Made by a program: the position numbers and the translations under genes. From Streptomyces sp. NBC_01235 (GTDB taxonomy: Bacteria; Actinomycetota; Actinomycetes; Streptomycetales; Streptomycetaceae), in NCBI RefSeq assembly GCF_035989285.1, contig NZ_CP108513.1, forward strand, positions 4,836,001 through 4,900,000: 64,000 nucleotides of DNA, in the 5' to 3' direction. Under the pieces are notes generated by a model. That model was not told the DNA's origin. It saw only the letters and a list, made by a program, of their open reading frames with translations, and made no database searches. Positions 25,915 through 34,343 of this stretch are shown piece after piece (position 1 is the first letter of the stretch; each line of letters begins with the position of its first letter).

Positions 25915-27600
25915 GTGGGCAAGAGAAGGCGTGTCGAAGAGCGGCGCAGCAGGAACAAGCGGCGTCCCGCCGTGGTCGGCGGCATGATCGCCGTCGTGGT
26001 CGGCGGGGCCGGGTTCGGTGTCTACGCGCTGTACGGCGGCGGGGCGGCGGCCGACGAGGGTTCGGCGGCGGCGGCCAACGGCAAGCAGGTTCCCAGGGTC
26101 AGGGCCGACGCGCCGTCGGCGACCGAGGCGAAGACCATGGCCGCCGAGTTCCTGACGGCCTGGCAGCAGGGCAAGGTGGACCGGGCCGCCGCCGCCACGG
26201 ACGACTCCGCGGCCGCCACCGCCCTGCTGACCGGCTACACCAAGGACGCCCACGTCACGGGCGTCACCCTCACCGCCGGCACGCCCTCGGGCACCAAGGT
26301 CCCGTTCTCCGTGAAGGGCACGGTGAAGTACAAGGACGTCAGCAGGCCGCTGACGTACGCCAGCGCGCTCACCGTCGTCCGCAACCCCAAGAACGGCAAG
26401 GCGCAGGTCGACTGGCACGCGTCCGTCGTCCACCCGGACCTCCAGGACGGCGACACGCTCGTCACCGGTGAGTCCGGCACCCCTCCGGTGAAGGCCGTCG
26501 ACCGGGACGGCGGCGAGCTGACGGCCGCCAAGTACCCCTCCCTGGGCACGGTGCTGGACGGCCTGCGGGAGAAGTACGGCAAGAAGGCGGGCGGCAAGGC
26601 GGGCGTGGAGCTCCAGGTGGTCCGCGGCAAGGCGTCGAAGGCGAAGAAGGCCTCCGACAAGACGCTGCTGGAACTCAGCAAGGGCACCCCGGGCACGGTG
26701 AGGACCACGCTGAGCCCGGCCCTCCAGGCCGCCGCCGAGCAGCAGGTGGCGAAGACGGCGCGCTCGTCGGTCGTCGTGATGCGCCCCTCGACCGGCGAGA
26801 TCCTCGCGGTGGCCAACGCCAGTCCCGGCTTCAACACCGCGTTCAACGGCTCGCTCGCGCCCGGCTCCACGATGAAGGTCATCACGTCGTCGCTGCTCAT
26901 CGAGAAGGGGCTGGCGTCGGCGGACAAGGTCCATCCGTGCCCGAAGACGGTCACCTACGGCGGGTGGAAGTTCCACAACGACGACGACTTCCAGATCAAC
27001 GGCGGCACCTTCAAGGCAAGCTTCGCGCGCTCCTGCAACACGGCCTTCATCAGCCAGGCCCGCAAGCTCGACAACGACAGCCTGACCAAGCAGGCGCAGC
27101 AGGTCTTCGGCCTGTCGATGGACAACTGGGCCATCGGCGTCCCGTCGTTCGACGGCGCGGTGCCGGTGCAGTCCGCGGCCCAGATGGCGGCCTCGCTGAT
27201 CGGGCAGGGCGGGGTGCGGATGAACCCGCTGAACATGGCGTCGGTCGCCTCCACCGTGAAGGCGGGCACGTTCCACCAGCCGTACCTGGTCGCCCCGTCG
27301 GTGGACGACCGCACGCTGGCCACGGCCTCGCGCACGATGTCGTCGTCCACGCTGTCGCAGCTGCGGGAGCTGATGAACTACACCGCCGCGGCCGGCACCG
27401 CCGCCGAGGCGATGTCCGGCCTCGGCCCGGACTACGGCGCCAAGACGGGCTCGGCGGAGGTCGACAACCAGGACAAGCCCAACGGCTGGTTCACCGCCTA
27501 CCGCGGCGACCTGGCGGCCGCCGGCGTCGTCCAGGCGGGCGGCCACGGCGGCGACACGGCGGGCCCGATCGTGGCGTCCCTGCTGCGGATGGGCGGCTGA
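25915..27600 (+). CDS. Penicillin-binding protein (NTF2-like domain plus transpeptidase), copy 2
   Basis: 561 residues from the GTG at 25915, with GGAGGA 7 bases upstream; the upstream open frame does not look coding. Layout as in the previous gene: basic N-terminus (GKRRRVEERRSRNKRRP), one membrane helix (VVGGMIAVVVGGAGFGVYAL), NTF2-like domain, then transpeptidase with S318-TMK, S373-CN and K510-TG. All catalytic residues are kept, so both copies should be active. The two genes are a tandem duplication, but each has its own palindromic upstream site, pointing to separate control. Confidence 0.92.
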   Translation: MGKRRRVEERRSRNKRRPAVVGGMIAVVVGGAGFGVYALYGGGAAADEGSAAAANGKQVPRVRADAPSATEAKTMAAEFLTAWQQGKVDRAAAATDDSAAATALLTGYTKDAHVTGVTLTAGTPSGTKVPFSVKGTVKYKDVSRPLTYASALTVVRNPKNGKAQVDWHASVVHPDLQDGDTLVTGESGTPPVKAVDRDGGELTAAKYPSLGTVLDGLREKYGKKAGGKAGVELQVVRGKASKAKKASDKTLLELSKGTPGTVRTTLSPALQAAAEQQVAKTARSSVVVMRPSTGEILAVANASPGFNTAFNGSLAPGSTMKVITSSLLIEKGLASADKVHPCPKTVTYGGWKFHNDDDFQINGGTFKASFARSCNTAFISQARKLDNDSLTKQAQQVFGLSMDNWAIGVPSFDGAVPVQSAAQMAASLIGQGGVRMNPLNMASVASTVKAGTFHQPYLVAPSVDDRTLATASRTMSSSTLSQLRELMNYTAAAGTAAEAMSGLGPDYGAKTGSAEVDNQDKPNGWFTAYRGDLAAAGVVQAGGHGGDTAGPIVASLLRMGG

Positions 27601-27630
27601 GACCCTACGACGCCGGAACCCGGTGACCCG

Positions 27631-27987
27631 CTAGCGGCTCACCGGCTGCGCCGTCGCCATGTAGGTGCGGCGCAGGAACCGCAACAGCGTCTTCGACTCG
27701 AACTGGACGACCGAGACGCCGTCCGAGGAGTGGAACTCGACGACGGCCTGGACGCGCCCAAGCGGCCACACCCGTACCTCGCCGGTGCCGACGGGGGCGC
27801 GCAGGCCCTGTTCGAGGAGGGTGCGGGAGAACGTCCACTCGTGCCGGTCGGGCAGTCCGAACCGTACCGAGCGGGGGTCGTCCTCCGGGTCGTAGCGCAG
27901 GACGACGGGGACGGCCGTGCGTTCCTCCTCGGCCTGGTCCGCGTCCGTGACGATGTGGGCTCGCGCGTACTGCTCGACTACAGACAT
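27631..27987 (-). CDS. ssgE: SsgA-like sporulation/cell-division protein, probably SsgE
   Basis: 118 residues. SsgA-like proteins are found in morphologically complex actinobacteria and steer septum placement, wall synthesis and spore separation. The family core is visible as PVVLRYDPEDDPRSVRFGL, WTFSRTLLEQGLRAPVGTGEVRVWP and VVEFHSSDGVSVVQFESKTLLRFLRRTY. The short length and the place next to two PBP genes and a cobalt transporter match S. coelicolor SCO3158 (ssgE), as I recall the order; SsgE is linked to timely spore dissociation. It converges on the second PBP gene. The paralogue assignment is less certain than the family. Confidence 0.85.
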   Translation of the reverse strand: MSVVEQYARAHIVTDADQAEEERTAVPVVLRYDPEDDPRSVRFGLPDRHEWTFSRTLLEQGLRAPVGTGEVRVWPLGRVQAVVEFHSSDGVSVVQFESKTLLRFLRRTYMATAQPVSR

Positions 27988-28145
27988 CGACCCGCCCTCT
28001 CACGCTGCGTGACCTGTGGGGAGGCTGTGCAGCCACTCCCCCTCCAATGTCCCATATTTTCCGGAATACGCTCTTCCGCGCGGACCTATCTCAGATCTGC
28101 GATACACGCGCCCGTCAGCCGCTCGGCGGACAAGCTTCTCGCTCT

Positions 28146-28160
28146 TGCGAACGATTCGCA
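28146..28160. promoter_or_regulatory. Fur-family-like operator before the cobalt/nickel transporter
   Basis: TGCGAA-CGA-TTCGCA is a perfect palindrome with 6-base arms and a 3-base centre. A likely -10 (TATCAT, 28170-28175) follows and transcription would begin at the GTG start, so the operator covers the -35. The shape suits a Fur-family repressor (Nur, Zur or FurA). No cobalamin riboswitch fits in the remaining leader. Confidence 0.65.
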
Positions 28161-28181
28161 TTAAGCCACTATCATCGACGG

Positions 28182-29240
28182 GTGCACGTACCCGACGGAT
28201 TCATCAACACCCCGACCTCCGCCGTGACCGGAGTCGTCGCCGCGGGCGCCATCGCCGTGAGCCTGCGCGGCGCGCGCCGTGAACTCGACGACCGGACCGC
28301 GCCGCTGGCCGGCCTGGTGGCGGCGTTCATCTTCGCCGTGCAGATGCTGAACTTCCCCGTCGCGGCGGGGACCAGCGGCCATCTGCTCGGCGGCGCGCTC
28401 GCCGCGATACTCGTGGGCCCCTGCACAGGGATCCTGTGCGTGTCCGTGGTCCTGCTGATGCAGGGCATCCTCTTCGCCGACGGCGGCCTGACCGCGCTGG
28501 GCGTGAACATCACCGACATGGCGATCGTGACGACCGTCGTGTCGTACGCCGTCTTCCGCGCCCTGGTGAAGGTGCTGCCCCGCGGCCGCCGGTCCATCAC
28601 GGCCGCGTCCTTCGTCGCCGCCGTGCTGTCCGTCCCGGCCGCCGCCGTGGCCTTCACGCTCCTGTACTGGATCGGCGGCACCACCGACGTGGCGATCGGC
28701 AAGGTGGCCACCGCGATGATCGGCGTGCACGTGCTGATCGGCATCGGCGAGGCCGTGATCACCGCGCTGACCGTGGGCGCCGTCATCGCCGTCCGGCCGG
28801 ATCTCGTCCACGGCGCGCGCGATCTGCGGCAGAAGCTCCAGTTGCGGGTGAACGGCGAACTCGTCGACGTGCCCGCCACCGAGGGGGCACGCACGGCGCC
28901 CGTAGCGGCGCGCACCTCCCGGCGCACGCTGTGGGTGACGGGTCTGGTCACCTCCCTCGTCCTGGCCGGCTTCGTCAGCTTCTACGCCTCCGCGAACCCC
29001 GACGGCCTGGAGAAGGTCGCCGCCGACAAGGGCATCGACCGGAAGGCCGCGGGGCACGCGTCCGCCGACTCCCCGCTCGCCGGCTACGGCGTCAAGGACA
29101 TCACCGACGCCCGTCTCTCCGGCGGCCTCGCGGGCGTGATCGGCGTCGGCACGACCGTCGTCGCGGGCAGCGCGGTGTTCTGGACGGTGCGAAGGCGCCG
29201 TACGCAGGACGTGTCTCCGGCGTCCACGAGCGGCGTCTGA
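28182..29240 (+). CDS. cbiM: Fused CbiM-CbiN component of a cobalt/nickel ECF transporter
   Basis: 352 residues. CbiM/NikM is the substrate-binding membrane component; its N-terminal amine and His2 bind the metal, and the protein does start MHVPDGF, supporting the GTG at 28182. Residues 1 to about 210 are the CbiM domain (TSGHLLGGALAAILVGP, LGVNITDMA). After a linker, residues from about 245 resemble CbiN: one helix (TLWVTGLVTSLVLAGFVSFYA), an outer loop with GLEKVAADKGID, then a last helix. Fusion of M and N is known in actinobacteria. Co versus Ni cannot be decided from sequence alone. First gene of cbiMNQO-ohrR. Confidence 0.92.
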   Translation: MHVPDGFINTPTSAVTGVVAAGAIAVSLRGARRELDDRTAPLAGLVAAFIFAVQMLNFPVAAGTSGHLLGGALAAILVGPCTGILCVSVVLLMQGILFADGGLTALGVNITDMAIVTTVVSYAVFRALVKVLPRGRRSITAASFVAAVLSVPAAAVAFTLLYWIGGTTDVAIGKVATAMIGVHVLIGIGEAVITALTVGAVIAVRPDLVHGARDLRQKLQLRVNGELVDVPATEGARTAPVAARTSRRTLWVTGLVTSLVLAGFVSFYASANPDGLEKVAADKGIDRKAAGHASADSPLAGYGVKDITDARLSGGLAGVIGVGTTVVAGSAVFWTVRRRRTQDVSPASTSGV

Positions 29241-29244
29241 CGTC

Positions 29245-30006
29245 ATGGGAGCAGGACACGCGCACCGGCTCTACCGGCACGGGCACTCGCCCGTGCACGC
29301 CCTGCCGCCGCACACCAAGCTCGGCGCCGCCTTCGCCTTCGTGATCGTCGTCGTGTCGACGCCGCGCGAGGCGATGTGGGCCTTCGGCCTGTACGCCGTC
29401 CTGCTGGCCCTCGTCGCACATCGCGCGCGCGTGCCGGCCGGTTTCCTGCTGAAGCGCCTGCTGATCGAGGTGCCGTTCGTCGCGTTCGCCGTGCTGATGC
29501 CCTTCGTGGCGGAGGGCGAGCGGGTGGACGTCCTCGGACTGTCCCTCAGCGTCAACGGGCTGTGGGGCGCCTGGAACGTCCTCGCGAAGGGCACGCTGGG
29601 CGTCGCCGCCTCCGTACTGCTGGCGTCCACGACGGAGTTGCGCGCCCTGCTGCTCGGTCTGCAACGCCTGAAGCTGCCCCCGCTGCTCGTACAGATCGCC
29701 TCCTTCATGATCCGCTACGGCGACGTCATCACCGACGAGATGCGGCGCATGCGGATCGCCCGGGAGTCGCGCGGGTTCGAGGCGCGGGGCGTGCGGCACT
29801 GGGGGGTGCTCGCGAAGTCGGCGGGCGCGCTGTTCATCCGCTCCTACGAGCGCGGGGAGCGTGTGCACCTGGCCATGATCAGCCGGGGGTACGCCGGTTC
29901 GATGCCGGTGATCGACGACGTGACCGCGTCCCGGGCGCAGTGGTCGTACGCGCTGACCCTCCCGTTCACCGCCCTCGTCGTCTGCGTGTTGGGATGGACC
30001 CTGTGA
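29245..30006 (+). CDS. cbiQ: CbiQ, transmembrane T component of the ECF transporter
   Basis: 253 residues with about five membrane helices. The cytoplasmic coupling motifs of ECF T components are present: RMRIARESRGFEARG and, nearer the C-terminus, YERGERVHLAMISRGYAG, matching the paired Ala-Arg-Gly and Ser-Arg-Gly signatures that touch the ATPases. The PPHTKLG opening is typical of CbiQ. It starts 4 bases after the cbiMN stop, and its own stop overlaps the GTG start option of cbiO. Confidence 0.93.
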   Translation: MGAGHAHRLYRHGHSPVHALPPHTKLGAAFAFVIVVVSTPREAMWAFGLYAVLLALVAHRARVPAGFLLKRLLIEVPFVAFAVLMPFVAEGERVDVLGLSLSVNGLWGAWNVLAKGTLGVAASVLLASTTELRALLLGLQRLKLPPLLVQIASFMIRYGDVITDEMRRMRIARESRGFEARGVRHWGVLAKSAGALFIRSYERGERVHLAMISRGYAGSMPVIDDVTASRAQWSYALTLPFTALVVCVLGWTL

Positions 30007-30755
30007 CTGACGCTTCCCTCGAGGTCTGCGGCCTCGCCTTCGCCTATCCCGACGGCCACCAGGCGCTGTTCGGCGTGGACTTCTCGGTCGCGCGCGGGGA
30101 GCGGGTCGCGCTGCTCGGCCCGAACGGCGCCGGCAAGACGACCCTCGTGCTGCACCTCAACGGCATCCTGACCGGCGGCGCGGGCACGGTGACGGTGGCC
30201 GGACTGCCCGTCGGCAAGCGGCACATGGCCGAGATCCGGCGCAGGGTGGGCATCGTCTTCCAGGACCCGGACGACCAGCTGTTCATGCCGACGGTCCGCG
30301 AGGACGTCGCGTTCGGGCCGGCGGCCGCCGGGCTGAAGGGCGCCGCGCTGGAGGCGCGCGTCGACCACGCGCTCGCGCAGGTCGGCATGGCGGAGTTCAA
30401 GGACCGTCCGCCGCACCACCTGTCCTTCGGCCAGCGGCGGCGCGTGGCCGTCGCGACGGTGCTCGCGATGGAGCCGGAGATCCTCGTCCTGGACGAGCCG
30501 TCCTCCAACCTCGACCCCGCCTCGCGCCGCGAACTGGCCGACATCCTGCGGTCGTTGGACGTCACCGTGCTCATGGTCACGCACGACCTGCCGTACGCCC
30601 TGGAGCTGTGCCCGCGCGCCCTGATCCTCAGCGAGGGCGTGATCGCGGCGGACGGCCCGACCGGCGATCTGCTCGCCGACGACGCCCTCATGCGCGCGCA
30701 TCGCCTGGAGCTGCCCTTCGGGTTCGACCCGCGCTCGGCCACAATGGGCGCGTGA
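29994..30755 (+). CDS. cbiO: CbiO, ATPase of the ECF transporter
   Basis: 253 residues. ABC ATPase with Walker A GPNGAGKTT, Q-loop VFQDPDDQLF, signature LSFGQRRRVAVATVL (LSGGQ with one change) and Walker B ILVLDEPSSNLD, then the switch histidine VTHDL. It powers uptake with CbiMN and CbiQ. Two starts are possible: the ATG at 29994, or the GTG at 30003 that overlaps the cbiQ stop as GTGA. Its stop overlaps the next start (GTGA at 30752), coupling it to the OhrR gene. Confidence 0.93.
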   Translation: MDPVTDASLEVCGLAFAYPDGHQALFGVDFSVARGERVALLGPNGAGKTTLVLHLNGILTGGAGTVTVAGLPVGKRHMAEIRRRVGIVFQDPDDQLFMPTVREDVAFGPAAAGLKGAALEARVDHALAQVGMAEFKDRPPHHLSFGQRRRVAVATVLAMEPEILVLDEPSSNLDPASRRELADILRSLDVTVLMVTHDLPYALELCPRALILSEGVIAADGPTGDLLADDALMRAHRLELPFGFDPRSATMGA

Positions 30756-31219
30756 CGAACGAGGCACCCACCGCCGGCGGCACGCTGCATCTCGACGAGC
30801 AGCTGTGTTTCGCGCTGTACGCGGCCCAGCGCGCGGTGACCGCCGCGTACCGTCCGCTCCTGGACGAGCTGGGCCTCACCTACCCCCAGTACCTCGTGCT
30901 GCTGGTCCTGTGGGAGCGCGGCGAGACCACGGTCAAGGAGCTGGCGTCGGCCCTGCGGCTGGACTACGGCACGATGTCGCCGCTGCTGAAGCGGTTGGAG
31001 GCGGCGGGTCTGGTGCGCCGGGAGCGCTCTGCGCGGGACGAGCGCTCGGTGCTGGTCGCCTGCACCGGGCGCGGCGAGGAGCTGAAGGCACGCGCGGAGG
31101 GCGTACCCGGCACACTGCTCGCGTCGACGGGACTTCAGACGACGGAGGTCGCGCGGTTGCGCGAGGAGTTGCGGGAGCTCGCGGACCGGGCGCAGGGCGC
31201 GGCGGACCGCGCGCGCTGA
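30752..31219 (+). CDS. ohrR: MarR-family organic-peroxide sensor OhrR
   Basis: 155 residues. OhrR represses ohr until a reactive cysteine is oxidised by organic peroxide. The diagnostic N-terminal motif is intact: LHLDEQLCFALYAAQRA, with Cys19 as sensor. The winged helix follows (VKELASALRLDYGTMSPLLKRLEAAGLVRRERSARDERSV). The GTG at 30752 overlaps the cbiO stop by four bases, so the regulator can be made from the transporter mRNA. ACAAT at 30742-30746 inside cbiO could also give a separate leaderless transcript. ohr follows on the same strand. Confidence 0.92.
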   Translation: MTNEAPTAGGTLHLDEQLCFALYAAQRAVTAAYRPLLDELGLTYPQYLVLLVLWERGETTVKELASALRLDYGTMSPLLKRLEAAGLVRRERSARDERSVLVACTGRGEELKARAEGVPGTLLASTGLQTTEVARLREELRELADRAQGAADRAR

Positions 31220-31263
31220 GCCCATGGCGGGCCGTGGTGCGCCCCACCTGAAGTTACCCGCGG

Positions 31264-31305
31264 TTACTACCCCCTGGTAAGCAAGCACCTCCCTACCGGC
31301 CGGTA
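31264..31305. promoter_or_regulatory. Candidate OhrR operator region before ohr
   Basis: Two inverted repeats lie in the ohrR-ohr gap: TTAC(9)GTAA at 31264-31280 and the perfect palindrome TACCGGCCGGTA at 31294-31305. Both share TACC/GGTA half-sites. They sit 46-87 bases upstream of the ohr ATG, where a repressor would cover the promoter. Which one OhrR uses is not known. Confidence 0.45.
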
Positions 31306-31350
31306 CCTTGTGCACGATGTAATCGGGGAAGATTCCGGGGGAGGTCCCGC

Positions 31351-31815
31351 ATGACCGAAGGCGCCGCCGTCGACGACGTCGACACCGTCGACACCCGTCC
31401 GACGAAGATCATGTATGTCGCCGAGGCGACCGCGCACGGCGGGCGGGACGGCTATGTCACCAGCCAGGACGGCCACATCGAGCTGAAGGTCGCGATGCCG
31501 CCGGAGCTGGGCGGCGACGGCAACGGCACCAACCCGGAACAGCTCTTCGCGGCCGGTTACAGCTCCTGCTTCCACAACGCGCTGATCCTCGTCGGCAACC
31601 GGGCGGGCTACGACCTGACCGGGTCGACGGTGGCGGCGAAGGTCGGGATCGGCCCGAACAAGAGCAAGGGCTACGGGCTCGCCGTCGCCCTCAGCGTCTC
31701 CCTCCCCGTCCTGGACGCCGACCTCGCCGCGAAGCTCGTGGACGCGGCGCACCAGGTGTGCCCGTACTCGAACGCGACCCGCGGCAACATCGACGTAACG
31801 ATCATTCTCGGCTAG
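31351..31815 (+). CDS. ohr: Organic hydroperoxide reductase Ohr
   Basis: 154 residues. Ohr reduces organic and fatty-acid hydroperoxides to alcohols using two cysteines and lipoyl-dependent recycling. Both are present: Cys73 in AAGYSSCFHNAL and Cys137 in HQVCPYSNATRGN. The N-terminus has an acidic extension of about 16 residues (EGAAVDDVDTVDT) before the usual KIMYVAEATAHGGRDG. The ATG has GGGGGAGG 7 bases upstream. Placed after its regulator ohrR. Confidence 0.95.
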   Translation: MTEGAAVDDVDTVDTRPTKIMYVAEATAHGGRDGYVTSQDGHIELKVAMPPELGGDGNGTNPEQLFAAGYSSCFHNALILVGNRAGYDLTGSTVAAKVGIGPNKSKGYGLAVALSVSLPVLDADLAAKLVDAAHQVCPYSNATRGNIDVTIILG

Positions 31816-31890
31816 CGGGACGAAGGAATCGCAGGCTCGACGGGGGCGTTCCCCGGGAGCTGAAGGCGATCTCCGAGAGGACGTGCGGGC

Positions 31891-33051
31891 GTGAACGTGA
31901 GCGGTGCGGTGGCCGAGGGCTTCGAGCCTGTCCGGGAGGCGTTCGCAGCCAACTTCGAGCTGCTCGGGGACCGGGGCGCGGCGGTCACCGTCTACCGGGA
32001 CGGGCACAAGGTCGTCGACCTGTGGGGCGGCACGCGGGACGTGGACGGTTCGGCCCCCTGGGAGCACGGCACCGCGCAGATCGTGCGGTCCGCGACCAAG
32101 GGCGTCGCCGCCGCCGTCCTCCTGCTGCTGCACCAGCGCGGCGAGCTGGACCTGGACGCGCCCGTGGGGGCGTACTGGCCGCAGTACAAGGCGGCGGGCA
32201 AGGAGCGGACGCTCGTGCGGCACCTGCTCGCGCACCGTGCGGGCGTGCCCGTGCTGGACCGCCCGCTGACGCCCGCCGAGGCCGCGGACCCCGAACGGGG
32301 CGCGGCGGCGGTCGCCGCACAGGCACCGGCCTGGGAGCCGGGTACCGACCACGGGTACCACGCGCAGACGTTCAGCTGGCTGACCGGCGAGCTGGTGCGG
32401 CGGATCACCGGGCGCCCCGTCGGGGAGTGGATCGCCGACGAGATCGCCGGGCCGGTGGGGGCCGACCTGTGGCTCGGGCTGCCGGCGGCGCAGAGCGCGC
32501 GGGTGGGGCGCGTGGGGCAGGTGAACGCGCCGACGCAGGCCGCGGCGCTGAAGACCCGGCCCAAGCCCGCCGTCACCGCCGCCTACGCCGACCCCGCCTC
32601 CCTCACCCGCCGCGCCTTCGCCGCGATCACCCCGCTCCCCGACGAGAACGACCCGGCCTACCGGGCCGCCGCCCTCCCCGCCTCCAACGGCATCGCCACC
32701 GCCGACGGCCTGGCCCGCTTCTACGCGTCGCTGATCGGCGAGGTGGAGGGCGGGATACGGCTGCTGCGCCCGGAGACGGTGGAACTGGCGCGCGGCGAGC
32801 AGTCGTCGGGCCCGGACCGGGTGCTCGTGGTGAACACCCGGTTCGGCCTCGGCTACATGCTGCACGGGGCTGCGTCCCCGCTCCTGTCCCCCACCTCCTT
32901 CGGCCACCCGGGCCGCGGCGGCGCCCTCGGCTTCGCCGACCCGGAGTCGGGCATCGCCTTCGGCTATGTCACCAACGGCTTCAGGTCGAGCGTGACGGCG
33001 GACCCGCGCGCGCAGGCGCTCCTGCGGGCGCTGCGGACGGCGACGGCGTGA
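31891..33051 (+). CDS. Beta-lactamase-fold serine hydrolase (EstB/class C-like)
   Basis: 386 residues with the class C/DD-peptidase-like fold (PF00144). The nucleophile motif is SATK (IVRSATKGVAAAVLLLL), the tyrosine motif is at DHGYHAQTFSWLTGEL, and the third element is GHPGRGGALGF, the G-[HK]-x-G block usual in esterases of this group. There is no signal peptide, so it is probably an intracellular esterase rather than a beta-lactamase. Start GTG at 31891. It converges on the DUF1876 gene. Confidence 0.9.
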   Translation: MNVSGAVAEGFEPVREAFAANFELLGDRGAAVTVYRDGHKVVDLWGGTRDVDGSAPWEHGTAQIVRSATKGVAAAVLLLLHQRGELDLDAPVGAYWPQYKAAGKERTLVRHLLAHRAGVPVLDRPLTPAEAADPERGAAAVAAQAPAWEPGTDHGYHAQTFSWLTGELVRRITGRPVGEWIADEIAGPVGADLWLGLPAAQSARVGRVGQVNAPTQAAALKTRPKPAVTAAYADPASLTRRAFAAITPLPDENDPAYRAAALPASNGIATADGLARFYASLIGEVEGGIRLLRPETVELARGEQSSGPDRVLVVNTRFGLGYMLHGAASPLLSPTSFGHPGRGGALGFADPESGIAFGYVTNGFRSSVTADPRAQALLRALRTATA

Positions 33052-33063
33052 CGCCTACGGCGT

Positions 33064-33345
33064 CTATACGTTGATCGAGTGCGACGTCCGCCCCGACGCG
33101 TCGTCGATCTCCATGTGAGCCTTCGTGAGCAGCTGCATGGCGATCTCGTTGAGGGCACGGGCGCCGGCGATCTCCTCGCCGACCCGGGGCTGGTTGGCGT
33201 CCACGTTGTGCCGACTGGCGTGCCCCGTGGCCTTGACCTCGGTCCCGTCGGGCAGGCGTACCAGCGCCACCGCGCGGGTGTGCCGGTCGTCCTCCACGAA
33301 CTCCAGCTCGACATGCCATCCGACAGTGGTGTGCATAGCGGTCAT
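33064..33345 (-). CDS. DUF1876 (dsRBD-like) small protein
   Basis: 93 residues from the ATG at 33345, with GGAGGTGAT upstream. The sequence GWHVELEFVEDDRHTRAVALVRLPDGTEVKATGHASRHN...VGEEIAGARALNEIA matches the DUF1876 family, which includes M. tuberculosis Rv1738, a hypoxia/dormancy protein structurally like ribosome hibernation factors. Members are often induced by stress or low oxygen. The RNA or ribosome link is by family analogy. Short gap after the hydrolase stop, opposite strand. Confidence 0.85.
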   Translation of the reverse strand: MTAMHTTVGWHVELEFVEDDRHTRAVALVRLPDGTEVKATGHASRHNVDANQPRVGEEIAGARALNEIAMQLLTKAHMEIDDASGRTSHSINV

Positions 33346-33411
33346 GACGATCACCTCCGGAACTCCTGTTTCCAGGGTGCTCCTGAGAGCGGGCGGACGC
33401 ACCCAGTCGGT

Positions 33412-34302
33412 TCAGGGCAGCAGGCACGTCCCGTCCGGTACGACGATGCCGAACTCCTCTTCCAGGACCCGGCGCGCCTCCGTCTCGTCCGTGAGCTCGC
33501 GCTGCTTGACGGTGCCGTCGGCGTGGGTCTCGGTCAGGAGCGGGCCGTCGAGGAGGAGGTGCCGGTCGGAGGTGACGCACTGGACGTAGGCGCGGCTGCT
33601 GAACGGGGAGCGGGGGTTGGTGGCGATGTGCCAGTTGATCACCTCGAAGTCGGGCCGCTCGAAGGGTTCGAGAGTGAAGGCGTACTGGGCCTGCCACCCG
33701 TCGTTCGTTCCGGACCCCGCGTGGCCTTGCGCTTCCAGCACCCACAGCTCCAGCGGGCCGCGGTGCGGAGCGTGGACGAGGCGGTGGCGGCGGCCCGCGC
33801 CGTCGAACTCGACATCCGCGGTGAGCGGGACGGGTTCGAGCAGGGCTCCCGGGGCGCCGAAGCCGACGTCGGCGAGGTGGGGCCGCGGGTCGCCGGGGAC
33901 CTCGACGAGGAGCGCCATATGGGTGCGGGGCCGGTCCTCGAACCGCCGCGCGCCCACGACGACCCGCGCCGTCAGCAGGGTCACCCGGAAGCCCAGCTCC
34001 CCCAGGACGGCCGCGAGGAGGGTGTTGTGCTCGTAGCAGTAGCCGCCGCGCCGCCCGTCACGGACCAGCTTGGCGATCAGGTCCGCGGGGTCTAGCGAGG
34101 GGGCCGTGCCGCGCAGGGGGTCGAGGTTCTCGAAGGGAAGGGCACGGATGTGGGCGAGATGCACGCCCCGCAGGGTCGCCGCGTCGGCGCGGCGGTCCCC
34201 GTCCCAGCCGATCCGCCGGAAGTAGGCGTCGAGCTCGTCGGGGGTTAAGGCTGGGGCGAAGGCTGGGGCGAAGGCTGGGGCGAACGCTGTTGTCTCGGAC
34301 AT
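33412..34302 (-). CDS. Arylamine N-acetyltransferase
   Basis: 296 residues. NATs transfer acetyl groups from acetyl-CoA to arylamines and hydrazines; related enzymes close ansamycin amides. The Cys-His-Asp triad is visible: Cys89 (RGGYCYEHN), His128 (PRTHMALLVEV) and Asp145 (HLADVGFGA). The first 20 residues contain three FAPA repeats made by a 12-bp DNA repeat (about 34247-34286), an odd, probably flexible extension. The frame is open far upstream, but the family alignment begins at MSETT. Transcribed alone; 41 bp separate it from the EamA gene stop. Confidence 0.92.
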   Translation of the reverse strand: MSETTAFAPAFAPAFAPALTPDELDAYFRRIGWDGDRRADAATLRGVHLAHIRALPFENLDPLRGTAPSLDPADLIAKLVRDGRRGGYCYEHNTLLAAVLGELGFRVTLLTARVVVGARRFEDRPRTHMALLVEVPGDPRPHLADVGFGAPGALLEPVPLTADVEFDGAGRRHRLVHAPHRGPLELWVLEAQGHAGSGTNDGWQAQYAFTLEPFERPDFEVINWHIATNPRSPFSSRAYVQCVTSDRHLLLDGPLLTETHADGTVKQRELTDETEARRVLEEEFGIVVPDGTCLLP

Positions 34303-34343
34303 GACTTCACCGTAGTCAAGGTCGTGGGCCCCCAGTGGCCCTC

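Noticed and set aside
28047..28181. Cobalamin riboswitch before cbiMN
   Set aside because: No B12-box sequence, and the likely promoter lies directly at the start codon, leaving no room for a leader.
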